From Phreatobacter cathodiphilus (GTDB lineage Bacteria; Pseudomonadota; Alphaproteobacteria; Rhizobiales; Phreatobacteraceae), in assembly GCF_003008515.1 (NCBI RefSeq), contig NZ_CP027668.1, positions 2,844,001 through 2,908,000 of the forward strand: 64,000 bases of DNA, in the 5' to 3' direction. This document shows, piece by piece, positions 25,417-34,434 of this stretch; positions within the stretch are counted from its first letter, which is position 1; every line of letters starts with the position of its first letter. A program made the translations under genes and the position numbers. The notes below the pieces were generated by a model, which worked only from the letters and a program-made list of their open reading frames with translations, was not told the DNA's origin and searched no databases.

Positions 25417-26166
25417 TCAGGCCTCGGCGGCGATCAGCGCGGCGCCCACCGACAGCGGAACCGTCAGGGCGAGGTAGCCTGCGGCCTTGGCCAGCGCCGC
25501 CGCGATGATCGGCGGTCCGAGTTCGGCCAGGCCGAGGAGCCGGGTGGCGGCGATGGCGGCCGCCGTGCCCAGCACCATCGCCGTGCAGATGACGGCCGTG
25601 GTCCGCTCCGAGCGGCGGAACAGTTCGCGCCCGGCGGCGGCGAAGCCCACCGCGCCGCCGAGGGCCGAGGCGGCCAGCGCCGTCGCCGCGGCGAGCATCA
25701 CCACCAACACGGTGAGCCCGGCCAGGGTGGCGATGGCACGCAGCAGGGTGGCCGGCCAGCGGGCGCCGCTCTCCGGCTCCACCGTGGCGATGCCGATGTC
25801 CAGCGCGCCGACGAGGGCGAGCGCCGCCAGCAGCCCGACCAGCGCCATGACGGCGCTCTCGGCGCTGATCCGCGCGGTCATGGCGAGGAGGTGGCGGATC
25901 GGGGCGAGGGTCCTGCCCGTGCGGCCGGCGAGCCGGAGCGTCGAGACATGGGTGCCGAGCAGCACGGCGAGATAGAGGCTCGCCAGCGCCAGCGCGGCGA
26001 GCGGCAGCTTCCAGAGGACGGCGAGCCGCACCTGCAGCATGCCCTCGGTGATGACGCCACAGGCCAGCGCATAGGGCAGGACGTGCAGCGCGACACGCCA
26101 GCCCGCATCCCCCGACAGGCGGAGGAAGCGGGCGGCGAAGGAGGATGGCGCGGTGGTCCCGGTCAC
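25417..26166 (-). CDS. Polytopic membrane protein of unknown function
   Basis: A 249-aa Ala/Leu-rich protein with about six predicted transmembrane helices (around residues 30-50, 52-75, 105-125, 142-165, 190-212 and 218-246). No known transporter motif was recognised. A cytoplasmic loop with 'RRSERTTAV' separates the last helices. It lies between the irr terminator and a ThDP-dependent enzyme gene on the same strand, 40 nt after that gene, so it may be co-transcribed with it. Function unknown. Confidence 0.65.
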   Translation of the reverse strand: MTGTTAPSSFAARFLRLSGDAGWRVALHVLPYALACGVITEGMLQVRLAVLWKLPLAALALASLYLAVLLGTHVSTLRLAGRTGRTLAPIRHLLAMTARISAESAVMALVGLLAALALVGALDIGIATVEPESGARWPATLLRAIATLAGLTVLVVMLAAATALAASALGGAVGFAAAGRELFRRSERTTAVICTAMVLGTAAAIAATRLLGLAELGPPIIAAALAKAAGYLALTVPLSVGAALIAAEA

Positions 26167-26206
26167 GCCGTCATCATGACCAAAAGGCCGCCGCGAGGCG
26201 AGGCGC

Positions 26207-27763
26207 TCAGAGCAGCACCTCGATGAGGAACGGACCCTTTCGGCGGTTGGCCGCGGCGAAGGCGTCGGCGAAACCCTCCGCCGTGTCGACCCGCGTCGCC
26301 TCCACGCCCATGCCGCCGGCGAGCTTCACCCAGTCGAGGTTGGGATCGCCGAGCGAGAGCATGTCATGCGCCTTCCGGCCGGGATTCTCGGCGCCGACAT
26401 TGGCGAGCTCGCCCTTGAGGATGGCGTAGGTCCGGTTGGCCCAGATGCAGACCGTGACGTCGAGGCGCTCGCGCGCCATGGTCCACAGCGCCTGCAGCGA
26501 GTACATGCCCGAGCCGTCCGCCTGCAGGGCGACGACCTTGCGGTCGGGGCAGGCCACCGCCGCGCCGACGGCGAGCGGCAGACCCTCGCCGATGGCGCCG
26601 CCGGTCAGCGACAGCCAGTCGTGCGGCGCCGCGCCGTGGGTGTCCTTGAAGAAGTTGCGCCCCGTGGTGACCGATTCGTCGGTGACGATGGCGTTCTCCG
26701 GCAGCAGATGACCGAGAACCGCCGCGATCGAATCCTGGTTGAGCGCGCCGGTCGGCAGGTCCGGCCGCTTCGGCGTGTTGAGGACCGGCGTCGCCTTGTC
26801 GGCGCCGAGGCGCTCGGCGAGGCGGGCGAGCGCATCCTCGGCGTCCTCGCCCGGCGTCGCCAGCGTCACGACCTCGGCCTCCGGCGGATAGAGGATCGAG
26901 GGCTTGTTCGGATAGGCGAAGAAGGCGACCGGGGCCTTGGCTCCGACCAGGATCAGATGCGTGACACCCTTGGTGGCGGCGAGCGCCACGTCCACCGGAT
27001 AGGGCACGCGCTCCAGCGCCATGCGGCCGACGCCGCGCTCGATGCGGCCGTTCGAGCCCTCGGCACGGATCTGCGCGCCGGTCTTGGCGACGATCTTCGC
27101 CGCATGGACCATCGGCTTCTCGCGCACCGCCCAGGTGCCCATGACGATCAGCGGCTTGCCGCCCGCCTCGATGGCCCGTGCGGCGGCCTCGACGGCATCC
27201 TCGGACACCTTGGCGGGGGCCGCGACCGGAGCGGTCTTGGCCGGGCCGGTGCCCTCGGTCCAGGCCGTATCGGCCGGCAGGATGAGGGTGGCGATCTGCC
27301 CCGGTGCCTGCATGGCGACGTTGATCGCCTCGGCGCCGTCGGCCGCCACGTCCTTGGCGGACATGGAGGTCTTGACCCAGTGCGACATGGTGCCGGCGAT
27401 GCCCTCGATGTCGGAGGTCAGCGGCGCGTCGAATTCGCGGTGATAGGTGGCGTGTTCGCCGACGATGTTGACCACGCCCGAGCGCGCGCGCTTCAGGTTG
27501 TGCAGGTTGGCCAGCGCATTGCCGAGGCCGGGGCCGAGATGCAGCAGGGTCGAGGCGGGCTTGTTGGTCATGCGCCAGTAGCCGTCGGCGGCGCCCGTCG
27601 TCACCGTCTCGTGCAGGCAGAGCACGCAACGCATGCCGTCGACCCGGTCGAGGGCGGCGACGAAATGCATCTCCGACGTGCCGGGATTGGTGAAGGCCAC
27701 CGTCACGTCACCGGCAACGAGGGTGCGCACGAGGCTCTCGGCCCCGTTCATCGACTTGGTCAT
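26207..27763 (-). CDS. ThDP-dependent enzyme, acetolactate synthase/benzoylformate decarboxylase-like
   Basis: A 518-aa thiamine diphosphate enzyme with the three usual domains: N-terminal Pyr domain with the catalytic Glu in 'LCLHETVTTGAADGYWR' (about residue 50), central Rossmann-like domain (about 190-330), and C-terminal PP domain with the cofactor motif as 'LQADGSGMYSLQALW...N' (about 418-455). It is shorter than true acetolactate synthase large subunits (about 570). No small regulatory subunit is nearby, so a catabolic decarboxylase/lyase is more likely than isoleucine/valine biosynthesis. It follows the NIPSNAP and SDR genes on the same strand, only 10 nt after the NIPSNAP stop. Substrate unknown. 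Confidence 0.85.
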   Translation of the reverse strand: MTKSMNGAESLVRTLVAGDVTVAFTNPGTSEMHFVAALDRVDGMRCVLCLHETVTTGAADGYWRMTNKPASTLLHLGPGLGNALANLHNLKRARSGVVNIVGEHATYHREFDAPLTSDIEGIAGTMSHWVKTSMSAKDVAADGAEAINVAMQAPGQIATLILPADTAWTEGTGPAKTAPVAAPAKVSEDAVEAAARAIEAGGKPLIVMGTWAVREKPMVHAAKIVAKTGAQIRAEGSNGRIERGVGRMALERVPYPVDVALAATKGVTHLILVGAKAPVAFFAYPNKPSILYPPEAEVVTLATPGEDAEDALARLAERLGADKATPVLNTPKRPDLPTGALNQDSIAAVLGHLLPENAIVTDESVTTGRNFFKDTHGAAPHDWLSLTGGAIGEGLPLAVGAAVACPDRKVVALQADGSGMYSLQALWTMARERLDVTVCIWANRTYAILKGELANVGAENPGRKAHDMLSLGDPNLDWVKLAGGMGVEATRVDTAEGFADAFAAANRRKGPFLIEVLL

Positions 27764-27773
27764 GGGTCTTGGT

Positions 27774-28088
27774 TCACTTCATCGGAGAGAAGGCGGTGGG
27801 AACCAGGATTCGGTTTTCCATCCGCAGGAGCAGCGGCGTCGCCGCGTCGAGATAGTCGCCCCAGTTGGGAGCGACCGCCAGCTTGGCGCGCCGCTGCTCG
27901 CGGTCCGCCATGCTGTCGTATTTCCACAGGTGCACGACCTGGTTGAGCGTGCCGATCTCGGTCACGAAGAAGCCGACGGGATCGCCGAGGATCGGCCACT
28001 GGATCGGCTTGGCCAGCCTCTCGTAAACCTCGAGGAAGGCCTTCACCTTGCCCGGATGCGTCGTGTAGGTGCGCTCGTCGATGATCAT
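27774..28088 (-). CDS. NIPSNAP family protein
   Basis: A 104-aa protein with the NIPSNAP ferredoxin-like fold: 'IIDERTYTTHPGKVKAFLEVYE' at the start, and 'GFFVTEIGTLNQVVHLWKYDS' in the middle, a signature of the family. Bacterial members are often found in catabolic clusters, but their chemical role is poorly defined. The ATG fits the family start exactly; the frame upstream is antisense to the SDR gene. It lies between the SDR (23 nt) and the ThDP enzyme (10 nt), a probable three-gene operon. Confidence 0.85.
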   Translation of the reverse strand: MIIDERTYTTHPGKVKAFLEVYERLAKPIQWPILGDPVGFFVTEIGTLNQVVHLWKYDSMADREQRRAKLAVAPNWGDYLDAATPLLLRMENRILVPTAFSPMK

Positions 28089-28111
28089 GGACGTGTCTCC
28101 CCGGAAATGTG

Positions 28112-28891
28112 TCAGGACCCGCGCAGGCCGATGCGCTGGCCGCCGTCGACGGTGACCGTCGTGCCGGTCATGAAGGCGCCGGCTTCCGACAGCAGCAGCA
28201 ACAGCGCGCCATCGAGATCCTGCTCGCGGCCGAAGCGGCCGACGGGGATCTCCTTGGTCATCTCGGCGCCCTTGCCCGAGGTGAGGTAGTCGCGGTTGAT
28301 GTCGGTGACGACGTAGCCCGGCGCGATGGCGTTCACCCGGATGCCCTTGAAGGCCCATTCCAGCGCCAGCGCCTGGGTCATCTGGATCACCGCCGCCTTG
28401 GAGACCGCGTACGACGCGTTGCCCTTGCCGACCCCGTAGCCGAGGATCGAGGCGATGTTGACGATGGCGCCGTGCTTGCCGGCCTTGAGCAGGCGCTGCG
28501 CCGCCTCGCGTGCCGTGAAGAAGACGCCGTCGAGGTTGGTCGCCATGGTCTTACGCCAGTCCTCGTCGGAAATCTCCGCGGCCCGTCCCGGCACGGCGAT
28601 GCCGGCATTGGCGACGACGGCGTCGACGGTGCCAAAAGCCTTCTCGGCGGCGTCGAACGCGGCGGCGATGGAGGCGGTGTCCGTGACGTCGCCGGAGACG
28701 GCGATCGCCTGTCCGTCGTCGCGGCGGATGGCCTCGGCCACCCCCTCGACCTTCTCCGCCCGGCGGGCGACGGCGACGACCGATGCGCCGTGCTCGGCGA
28801 GGGCCATGCAGAAGCGCGCGCCGAGTCCGGTGCCGGCACCGGTGACGAGAGCGACGCGCCCACTCATGTCCAGAATGTTCTTCGGCGCCAT
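28112..28891 (-). CDS. Short-chain dehydrogenase/reductase (SDR family)
   Basis: A 259-aa classical SDR. The NAD(P)-binding motif TGAGTGLGARF lies near residue 17, the NAG motif as 'VVANAGIA' near 92, and the catalytic Ser-Tyr-Lys in 'ASILGYG...ASYAVSKAA' (about 145-165). It ends with 'TVDGGQRIGLRG', typical of 3-oxoacyl reductase-like SDRs. It heads the operon with NIPSNAP and ThDP enzymes. Its start faces opgG across 184 nt that should contain two divergent promoters. Substrate unknown. Confidence 0.9.
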   Translation of the reverse strand: MAPKNILDMSGRVALVTGAGTGLGARFCMALAEHGASVVAVARRAEKVEGVAEAIRRDDGQAIAVSGDVTDTASIAAAFDAAEKAFGTVDAVVANAGIAVPGRAAEISDEDWRKTMATNLDGVFFTAREAAQRLLKAGKHGAIVNIASILGYGVGKGNASYAVSKAAVIQMTQALALEWAFKGIRVNAIAPGYVVTDINRDYLTSGKGAEMTKEIPVGRFGREQDLDGALLLLLSEAGAFMTGTTVTVDGGQRIGLRGS

Positions 28892-29075
28892 GTCTGCGTC
28901 TCCCCTGGTCGGCGCGCACACTGGCAAGGTGACACCGCGCCCGCAAGCGGGCCGGGCGGAGGACAGCGATGCACGGACTCCAGGCCGCAGGGCGGGCCTC
29001 TTGACGTCGCGCGCGTGAAGGCCGCATGTCGCCATGCTGCCCCGCGGCAGCGCGTACCGAAGTACCAGAGGCTTC

Positions 29076-30668
29076 ATGCGACTGCCGACTTTCGCCCGCC
29101 GTGACGCGCTCAAACTCATCGCCGCCGCCGGGGTGTCGTGGCCCGCGCTGGCGCAGGCGCAGCAGCCGCCCGCCGGCCAGCCGCAGGCCGCCTCGCCCCA
29201 GCCGCAGGCCCGCTTCGGCTTCGAGGAGGTGGAGCGCCGCGCCCGCGACCTCGCCGCCCTTCCCTACGAGGCCCCGCGTCCGGACCTGCCACAGTCCCTG
29301 ACGGCGATGAACTTCGACCAGTACCGCGACCTGCGCTTCCGCCCCGAGCGGTCGCTGCTGCAGCAGGGCGGTGGCGCCTTCCGCATGCAGATGTTCCACC
29401 TCGGCTTCATCTACCGCACGCCGGTGGTGGTGAACGTCATCCGCGACGGCATCTCGACCCCCGTGCCCTATGCCGCCGCCCTGTTCGATTACGGCCGCAA
29501 CCGCTTCGAGCGGCCGCTGCCCATCGACCTCGGCTTCGCCGGCTTCCGCATCCACCACCCGCTCAACGACCCGCGCATCCACGACGAGCTCATCTCCTTC
29601 CTCGGCGCGAGCTATTTCCGTTTCCTCGGCCGGGGACAGAAATACGGCCTCTCGGCCCGCGGCATCGCCGTCAACACGGCGGGGCCCGGCCAGGAGGAGT
29701 TCCCGATCTTCCGCGAGTTCTGGGTCGACACGCCCCCGGCCGAAGCCCAGTCCTGCCACATCTACGCCCTGCTCGACGGCGAGAGCCTCACGGGTGCCTT
29801 CCGCTTCACCGTCTTCCCGGCTCAGGAGACCGTGCTCGACATCCGCTGCACGCTGTTTCCGCGGCGGCCGATCCCGAAGCTCGGCGTCGCGCCGCTCACC
29901 TCCATGTTCTTCTATGCGGAGAACGACCGGCGCTCCTTCGACGACTTCCGCCCCGAGCTGCACGATTCCGACGGCCTGCTGATCCATTCCGATACGGGCG
30001 AGTGGCTCTGGCGCCCGTTGCGCAACCCGCGCCAGGTCGAAGTCTCGCAATTCGTCGACCGCCAGGTGCGCGGCTTCGGCCTCATGCAGCGCGACCGCAC
30101 CTTCGAGCACTACCAGGACCTCGACCTGAACTATGAGCTCAGGCCGAGCTACTGGGTGGAGCCGCGCGAGGGCTTCAGCGAGGGTCGCGTCGAGCTCGTC
30201 GAGATCCCCACCACCGACGAGACCAACGACAACATCGTCGCCTATTGGGTGCCCAACCGGCCGGTGGAAGCCGGCCAGACCCTCACCTTCTCCTATCGCC
30301 TGGTCTCGACCATGAACGAGGCGCGCCTGCATCCCGGCGGCTTCGCGCTCAACACCTTCCGAACCCGCCCCGTCGCGCTGGGTTCAGGGGAACAGGCCCC
30401 GCCCAACGCCGCGCGCTTCATCGTCGACTTCGCCGGCGGCGACCTCGAATATCACCTGAGCCAGCCGGACGCGGTGCAGGTCGTGCCCTCAGCCAGCAAT
30501 GCGCGGATCACCCGCACCTTCCTCATTCCCAATCCGCAGACCCGCGGCTTCCGCGCCGGCATCGACGTCGTCGGCGACCCCGGCCAGACCGCCGATCTGC
30601 GGGCCTTCCTGCGCACGGGCAACAGGGCGCTGACCGAGACCTGGACCTTCCCCTGGAAGGTCGACTGA
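29076..30668 (+). CDS. opgG: Periplasmic glucan biosynthesis protein OpgG/MdoG
   Basis: A 530-aa periplasmic protein needed for osmoregulated periplasmic glucan backbone formation. The N-terminus has a Tat-like leader (FARRDALKLIAAAGVSW) with cleavage near LAQAQ. The mature part begins 'FGFEEVERRARDLAALPYEAP', the start of the MdoG beta-sandwich domain. The second, Ig-like domain ends with 'RTGNRALTETWTFPWKVD'. The ATG at 29076 has AGAGG at good spacing; an earlier in-frame ATG (29034) would hide the leader. Unlike enterobacteria, opgH is not adjacent (15.7-17.5 kb, other strand). Confidence 0.93.
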   Translation: MRLPTFARRDALKLIAAAGVSWPALAQAQQPPAGQPQAASPQPQARFGFEEVERRARDLAALPYEAPRPDLPQSLTAMNFDQYRDLRFRPERSLLQQGGGAFRMQMFHLGFIYRTPVVVNVIRDGISTPVPYAAALFDYGRNRFERPLPIDLGFAGFRIHHPLNDPRIHDELISFLGASYFRFLGRGQKYGLSARGIAVNTAGPGQEEFPIFREFWVDTPPAEAQSCHIYALLDGESLTGAFRFTVFPAQETVLDIRCTLFPRRPIPKLGVAPLTSMFFYAENDRRSFDDFRPELHDSDGLLIHSDTGEWLWRPLRNPRQVEVSQFVDRQVRGFGLMQRDRTFEHYQDLDLNYELRPSYWVEPREGFSEGRVELVEIPTTDETNDNIVAYWVPNRPVEAGQTLTFSYRLVSTMNEARLHPGGFALNTFRTRPVALGSGEQAPPNAARFIVDFAGGDLEYHLSQPDAVQVVPSASNARITRTFLIPNPQTRGFRAGIDVVGDPGQTADLRAFLRTGNRALTETWTFPWKVD

Positions 30669-30685
30669 GAGCGCAGACGACAAAA

Positions 30686-30707
30686 CGCCCGGCACGATGG
30701 CCGGGCG
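30686..30707 (-). terminator. Hairpin between opgG and the convergent DUF1236 gene
   Basis: CGCCCGGC and GCCGGGCG form an 8-bp stem with a 6-nt loop, 17 nt after the opgG stop. Read on the minus strand it is followed by TTTTG, so it can serve the DUF1236 gene and probably both. Confidence 0.65.
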
Positions 30708-30732
30708 CTGCATGTCCGTGACGGAGAGTCCG

Positions 30733-31098
30733 TCAGCGAATGATGTGGACGACGCGACGGTCGGTGGGGTTCACCAGGTAGAGGTTGTCGCCGACCACCA
30801 CGTAGCGATACTCGGTCATGCCGACATTGGCGGGGAACGACCGGAGTTCGACGGTGCCAGGCAGGACGGTGCCGCGGTCGACCGTCATGCCGTTCGGCAG
30901 GACGACGGCGGCCGGACGCTGCGACTGCCAGTAGGAGCGGATCATGCGCTGCTGCTCCTGGTTCGGAGCATTGATGTTGCCGGTGTTGCGGGGCGCATTG
31001 GCGTCCGGACGGCCACCCGGCGCGCTGCCGCCGGTCTGGGCGTAGGCGGCGGTGCTGGCGGCGAGAGCGATGGCGGAAGCCATGATCAGTTTCTTCAT
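30733..31098 (-). CDS. DUF1236 domain secreted protein
   Basis: A 121-aa exported protein with signal peptide MKKLIMASAIALAASTAAYAQ. The C-terminal half 'VELRSFPANVGMTEYRYVVVGDNLYLVNPTDRRVVHIIR' is the DUF1236 domain, widespread in Hyphomicrobiales and of unknown function. The linker is rich in Asn, Gly and Pro. The ATG follows GAGACGCTTCC. Function unknown; a periplasmic or envelope role is inferred. Confidence 0.88.
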   Translation of the reverse strand: MKKLIMASAIALAASTAAYAQTGGSAPGGRPDANAPRNTGNINAPNQEQQRMIRSYWQSQRPAAVVLPNGMTVDRGTVLPGTVELRSFPANVGMTEYRYVVVGDNLYLVNPTDRRVVHIIR

Positions 31099-31298
31099 GG
31101 AAGCGTCTCCATTGGTGGGCCTGGGGGCGTGAATCCCGGCCGCGTTGAGGGGAATGAGGACCGCATCTCCCGATCGTCGGGAGCAGCGGGGCCGTCGCTT
31201 CATCAACGTGGGGTCGCTTCCGGAGTTCCGGTTTCAAATGTGACCATACCGCGGCGGAAGGCACGCCGACTTGGCGCTCTGCCCGGCCGGCGGCGCCG

Positions 31299-32624
31299 TC
31301 ACGCGGCGTCGCGCTGCCGCATGGGGCCGCGCCGAAGGGTGCCGACGAAGTCGTGGACCTCGGTGGCGAGGCGGCCGGCCTCGTCCGACAGTCCGGCGGA
31401 GGCCTGACGGGTCGTCTCAGCCAGTGTCTCGGTCTCGGCGGCATTGTGGGTGACGCCCTCGACGTCGCTGCCGATGCCGCGGATGCCTTCCACCGCCTCC
31501 TCGATATGGGCCGCGATACCCTGGGTGGCGCGGGCCTGGGCGTCGACCGCGGCGGCGACGTCGCGGGTGATCTCGTCGACCTCGGCGATGATCCGCCCGA
31601 CTTCCGAGATCGCCTCGACGGCTGCGCGGGTCGCGCCCTGCACGTCGGCGATATGGTCCGAGATCTGGCTGGTCGCCTTTGCCGTCTGGCCGGCCAGCGA
31701 CTTCACCTCTGAGGCGACCACGGCGAAGCCCCGCCCGGCTTCGCCCGCGCGCGCGGCCTCGATGGTGGCGTTGAGCGCGAGGAGATTGGTCTGGGCGGCG
31801 ATGGAGGTGATCAGCTCCACCACCTGGCCGATGCGCTCGCCTGCCTCGCTCATGTGGCTGATGGTGCTGGACGCCTGCGACGCCCTGTCGACGGCCATCC
31901 GTGCGATCTCGGCGGATCGGCCCACCTGATCGCCGACGCTGCGGGCGGAATCGGTCAGCTCCGCGGTGGCCGAGGCGACCTTTTCCATCGTGTCCGTCGC
32001 CGCCTGCGAGACCTCGGCGACCGAAACGGCGCGCGCTCGCGTCTCGCCGGCGCCCGCGATCAACCGCCCCGCAGTCTCGCCCATGGCGTTGGAGGCCGCC
32101 GAGACGCTGCCGACGATGGAGGCGATCATCGTCTCGAACTTGCCGGTCTCCACGGCGAAGCCGCCGACCCGCGCCTGGATTGCCACCATCGCCTCGTTGA
32201 TGGTGCGGGCGGCCTGCAGCAGAGCGCCGTGCAGGCCTTCCTCGCGGATGCGGCGGAAATATTTGTTGGCGCGCACCGCCTGCATGGCCGCTGCCGATTC
32301 CCGCACATAGGCGTCGCAGCAGTCGATCATGCGGTTGGCGCCATGCATCATCCGGCCCACGGCGCCGCGGTCGGTGACGTGCAGAACGCGGGCCTCGAAG
32401 TCTCCCCGAGACACTGCTTCCATCACCGCGGCCGTGCGCAGGATGTCCCGCCGCAGGGCGGCGAGGAACCAGCCGGTGCCCGCCAGGGCTGCGAGAGCGA
32501 GGATGCCCGCGCCACGAGCGGCCGTCTCCGCCCCCAACCATGTCAGCACCAGGCCGGCGAGCACGGCCGCGCCGGCCACACCGGCCGAAACGGCGATCCT
32601 AGAGAGCGAGGACGAGTTCATCAT
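31299..32624 (-). CDS. Methyl-accepting chemotaxis protein (CetA-like signalling partner)
   Basis: A 441-aa receptor. Two N-terminal transmembrane helices (residues about 8-58) carry almost no periplasmic domain. A HAMP-like segment follows ('LRTAAVMEAVSRGDFEARV'), then the signalling domain with the conserved hairpin tip 'SIAAQTNLLALNATIEAARAGE' (about 300-322). The start overlaps the upstream PAS gene by 26 nt in another frame. With no sensor domain of its own, it probably takes its signal from the PAS protein. This mirrors the split energy-taxis pair CetA/CetB and, fused, E. coli Aer. Confidence 0.9.
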   Translation of the reverse strand: MMNSSSLSRIAVSAGVAGAAVLAGLVLTWLGAETAARGAGILALAALAGTGWFLAALRRDILRTAAVMEAVSRGDFEARVLHVTDRGAVGRMMHGANRMIDCCDAYVRESAAAMQAVRANKYFRRIREEGLHGALLQAARTINEAMVAIQARVGGFAVETGKFETMIASIVGSVSAASNAMGETAGRLIAGAGETRARAVSVAEVSQAATDTMEKVASATAELTDSARSVGDQVGRSAEIARMAVDRASQASSTISHMSEAGERIGQVVELITSIAAQTNLLALNATIEAARAGEAGRGFAVVASEVKSLAGQTAKATSQISDHIADVQGATRAAVEAISEVGRIIAEVDEITRDVAAAVDAQARATQGIAAHIEEAVEGIRGIGSDVEGVTHNAAETETLAETTRQASAGLSDEAGRLATEVHDFVGTLRRGPMRQRDAA

Positions 32625-33120
32625 AGCCCACGGCCTTCGAGGTGACGAAATCCGCCAGCGCCCTGGAACTGGCCGCCAGCGCTTCCTTGCCGTTGCGATG
32701 GCTCGCCTCGAGGCGCAGCAGGTCGGCATAGATCGGAGCGATGGTGTCGATGACGGAGCGGCGGGGGACGCGCCGGTTCGAATGGAAGGCGACCAGTCGG
32801 CCCTGCGCATCGTAGGAGGGCGTCACATGGGCGAAGACCCAGTAGTGGTCGCCGCTCTTGGCCATGTTCTTCACGTAGGCGAAGACCTCCTCACCCTGGA
32901 ACAGCATGTCCCAGAGGAGCTTGAACACCGCCCGCGGCATGTCCGGATGGCGGATGACGCTGTGCGGCTGGCCGAGGAGCTCGGCCTCGCTGTAGCCGGC
33001 TATGGCGAGGAAAACGTCGTTGGCATAGGTGATCCGCCCCTTCGTGTCGGTCTTGGACACGATGATGTCGGCGGGATCGAAGAAGACCTCACGCCCGGTG
33101 GGCTTGATGTCTCTGACCAT
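32599..33120 (-). CDS. PAS-domain sensor protein (CetB/Aer-PAS-like)
   Basis: A 173-aa cytosolic protein that is essentially one PAS domain. 'DIIVSKTDTKGRITYANDVFLAIAGYSEAELLGQPHSVIRHPDMP' (residues about 18-62) is strikingly like the E. coli Aer FAD-binding PAS, including the PHxxIRHPDMP motif. The FAD-contact Trp region appears as 'SGDHYWVFAHVTPSYD'. A helical tail follows. It ends inside the start of the MCP gene, so the two are coupled. It likely reports redox or energy state to that receptor; FAD binding is inferred. Confidence 0.9.
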   Translation of the reverse strand: MVRDIKPTGREVFFDPADIIVSKTDTKGRITYANDVFLAIAGYSEAELLGQPHSVIRHPDMPRAVFKLLWDMLFQGEEVFAYVKNMAKSGDHYWVFAHVTPSYDAQGRLVAFHSNRRVPRRSVIDTIAPIYADLLRLEASHRNGKEALAASSRALADFVTSKAVGYDELVLAL

Positions 33121-33250
33121 GGAACGAGACTCCGGTGAGGCCCCATGACTAGGGCCGCAACGGTGAATTCCCGGTTACCGGATGGTATTCACGTGCGCGA
33201 AACACCGAAGGGCCGCGACGCGCCCCCGGTCCGCGGGGCGGCGCGCCGCG

Positions 33251-34366
33251 TCAGCCTGAGATTTTTTCGAAGCCCTTGCGGATCTTGTCGATGGGCAGGT
33301 CCCGGCCGATGAAGACGAGACGGCTTTCGCGCTTCTCGTCGGCCTTCCAGTCGCGCTGGTGGTCGCCGTCGAGGATCATGTGCACGCCCTGGAAGACGAA
33401 GCGCTGCGGATCGTCCTTGAAGGCGACGATGCCCTTGCAGCGCAGGATCTTGGCGCCCTCGACCTGCGTCAGGTCCTGAATCCAGGGGAAGAATGTGTCC
33501 GGGTCGAGCGGCTTGTCCGTCCTCAACGACACCGACTGCATGTGCTCGTCGTGATAGTGCTTCAGGCCGTGGCTCGGATGGTCGCAATCCGGCCCGGTAT
33601 GGTCATGGTCATGATGGTGATGATCGTGGCCGTGGTCATGGCCGTGATGATGATGGTCGTGGCCATGATCGTGATCGTGGTGATGGCCGTCGTCCTTCTG
33701 CAGGAAGGCCGGCTCGATCTCCAGGATGCGCTCGAGGTCGAAGGCGCCGCGCGACAGCACGGCGTCCAGCGGCACCGCGCACTTCTGCGTCTTGTGCAGC
33801 ACCGCATAGGGATTGATGGCGCGGATGCGGGCCTCCACCTCGCGCAATTGCGCCGGGGTCACGAGGTCGGTCTTGTTCAGGAGGATGACGTCGGCGAAGG
33901 CGATCTGGTTCTTCGCCTCGGGAGCGTCCTTCAGCCTGTCGAGGAGCCACTTGGCGTCGGCCACCGTCACCACGGCGTCGAGCGCGGTGCGCGAGCCCAC
34001 CGCCTCGTCGACGAAGAAGGTCTGCGCGACGGGGGCGGGATCGGCGAGGCCGGTGGTCTCCACGATGATCGCGTCGAACTTGCCCTTGCGCCGCATCAGG
34101 CCCTCGATGATGCGGATGAGATCGCCGCGCACGGTGCAGCAGATGCAGCCGTTGTTCATCTCGAAGACTTCCTCGTCGGCGCCGACGACGAGGTCGTTGT
34201 CGATGCCGATCTCGCCGAACTCGTTGACGATGACGGCGAAGCGCTTGCCGTGGTTCTCGGTGAGGATGCGGTTGAGAAGCGTCGTCTTGCCGGCGCCGAG
34301 ATAGCCGGTCAGCACGGTCACCGGGATCTTCTGAAGGGCGGCGGTGGTGGGGGACGCGTCGGTCAT
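33251..34366 (-). CDS. COG0523 (CobW/ZigA-type) GTPase metallochaperone, histidine-rich
   Basis: A 371-aa G3E GTPase. The P-loop is '[11 protein letters not shown]' at residues 21-31 and the metal-binding CxCC motif is 'GCICC' (C74, C76, C77). A long His/Asp-rich insert with over twenty His (about residues 226-280) precedes the CobW C-terminal domain. It is the last gene of the zinc-uptake set, 68 nt after znuA, which strongly suggests a zinc chaperone rather than a cobalamin enzyme. Probably Zur-regulated with znuA. Confidence 0.92.
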   Translation of the reverse strand: MTDASPTTAALQKIPVTVLTGYLGAGKTTLLNRILTENHGKRFAVIVNEFGEIGIDNDLVVGADEEVFEMNNGCICCTVRGDLIRIIEGLMRRKGKFDAIIVETTGLADPAPVAQTFFVDEAVGSRTALDAVVTVADAKWLLDRLKDAPEAKNQIAFADVILLNKTDLVTPAQLREVEARIRAINPYAVLHKTQKCAVPLDAVLSRGAFDLERILEIEPAFLQKDDGHHHDHDHGHDHHHHGHDHGHDHHHHDHDHTGPDCDHPSHGLKHYHDEHMQSVSLRTDKPLDPDTFFPWIQDLTQVEGAKILRCKGIVAFKDDPQRFVFQGVHMILDGDHQRDWKADEKRESRLVFIGRDLPIDKIRKGFEKISG

Positions 34367-34434
34367 GGTCGTTCCATCGGCCTGAAGGGGTCTGCGCTCA
34401 TATAGGCGAGCGGCGGTCGCTGCGGAATGGGCGA

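Noticed and set aside
33600-33690. Tandem short repeats (CATGATCGTGG-like) resembling a satellite
   Set aside because: They encode the His/Asp-rich insert of the metallochaperone in frame; protein composition explains them.
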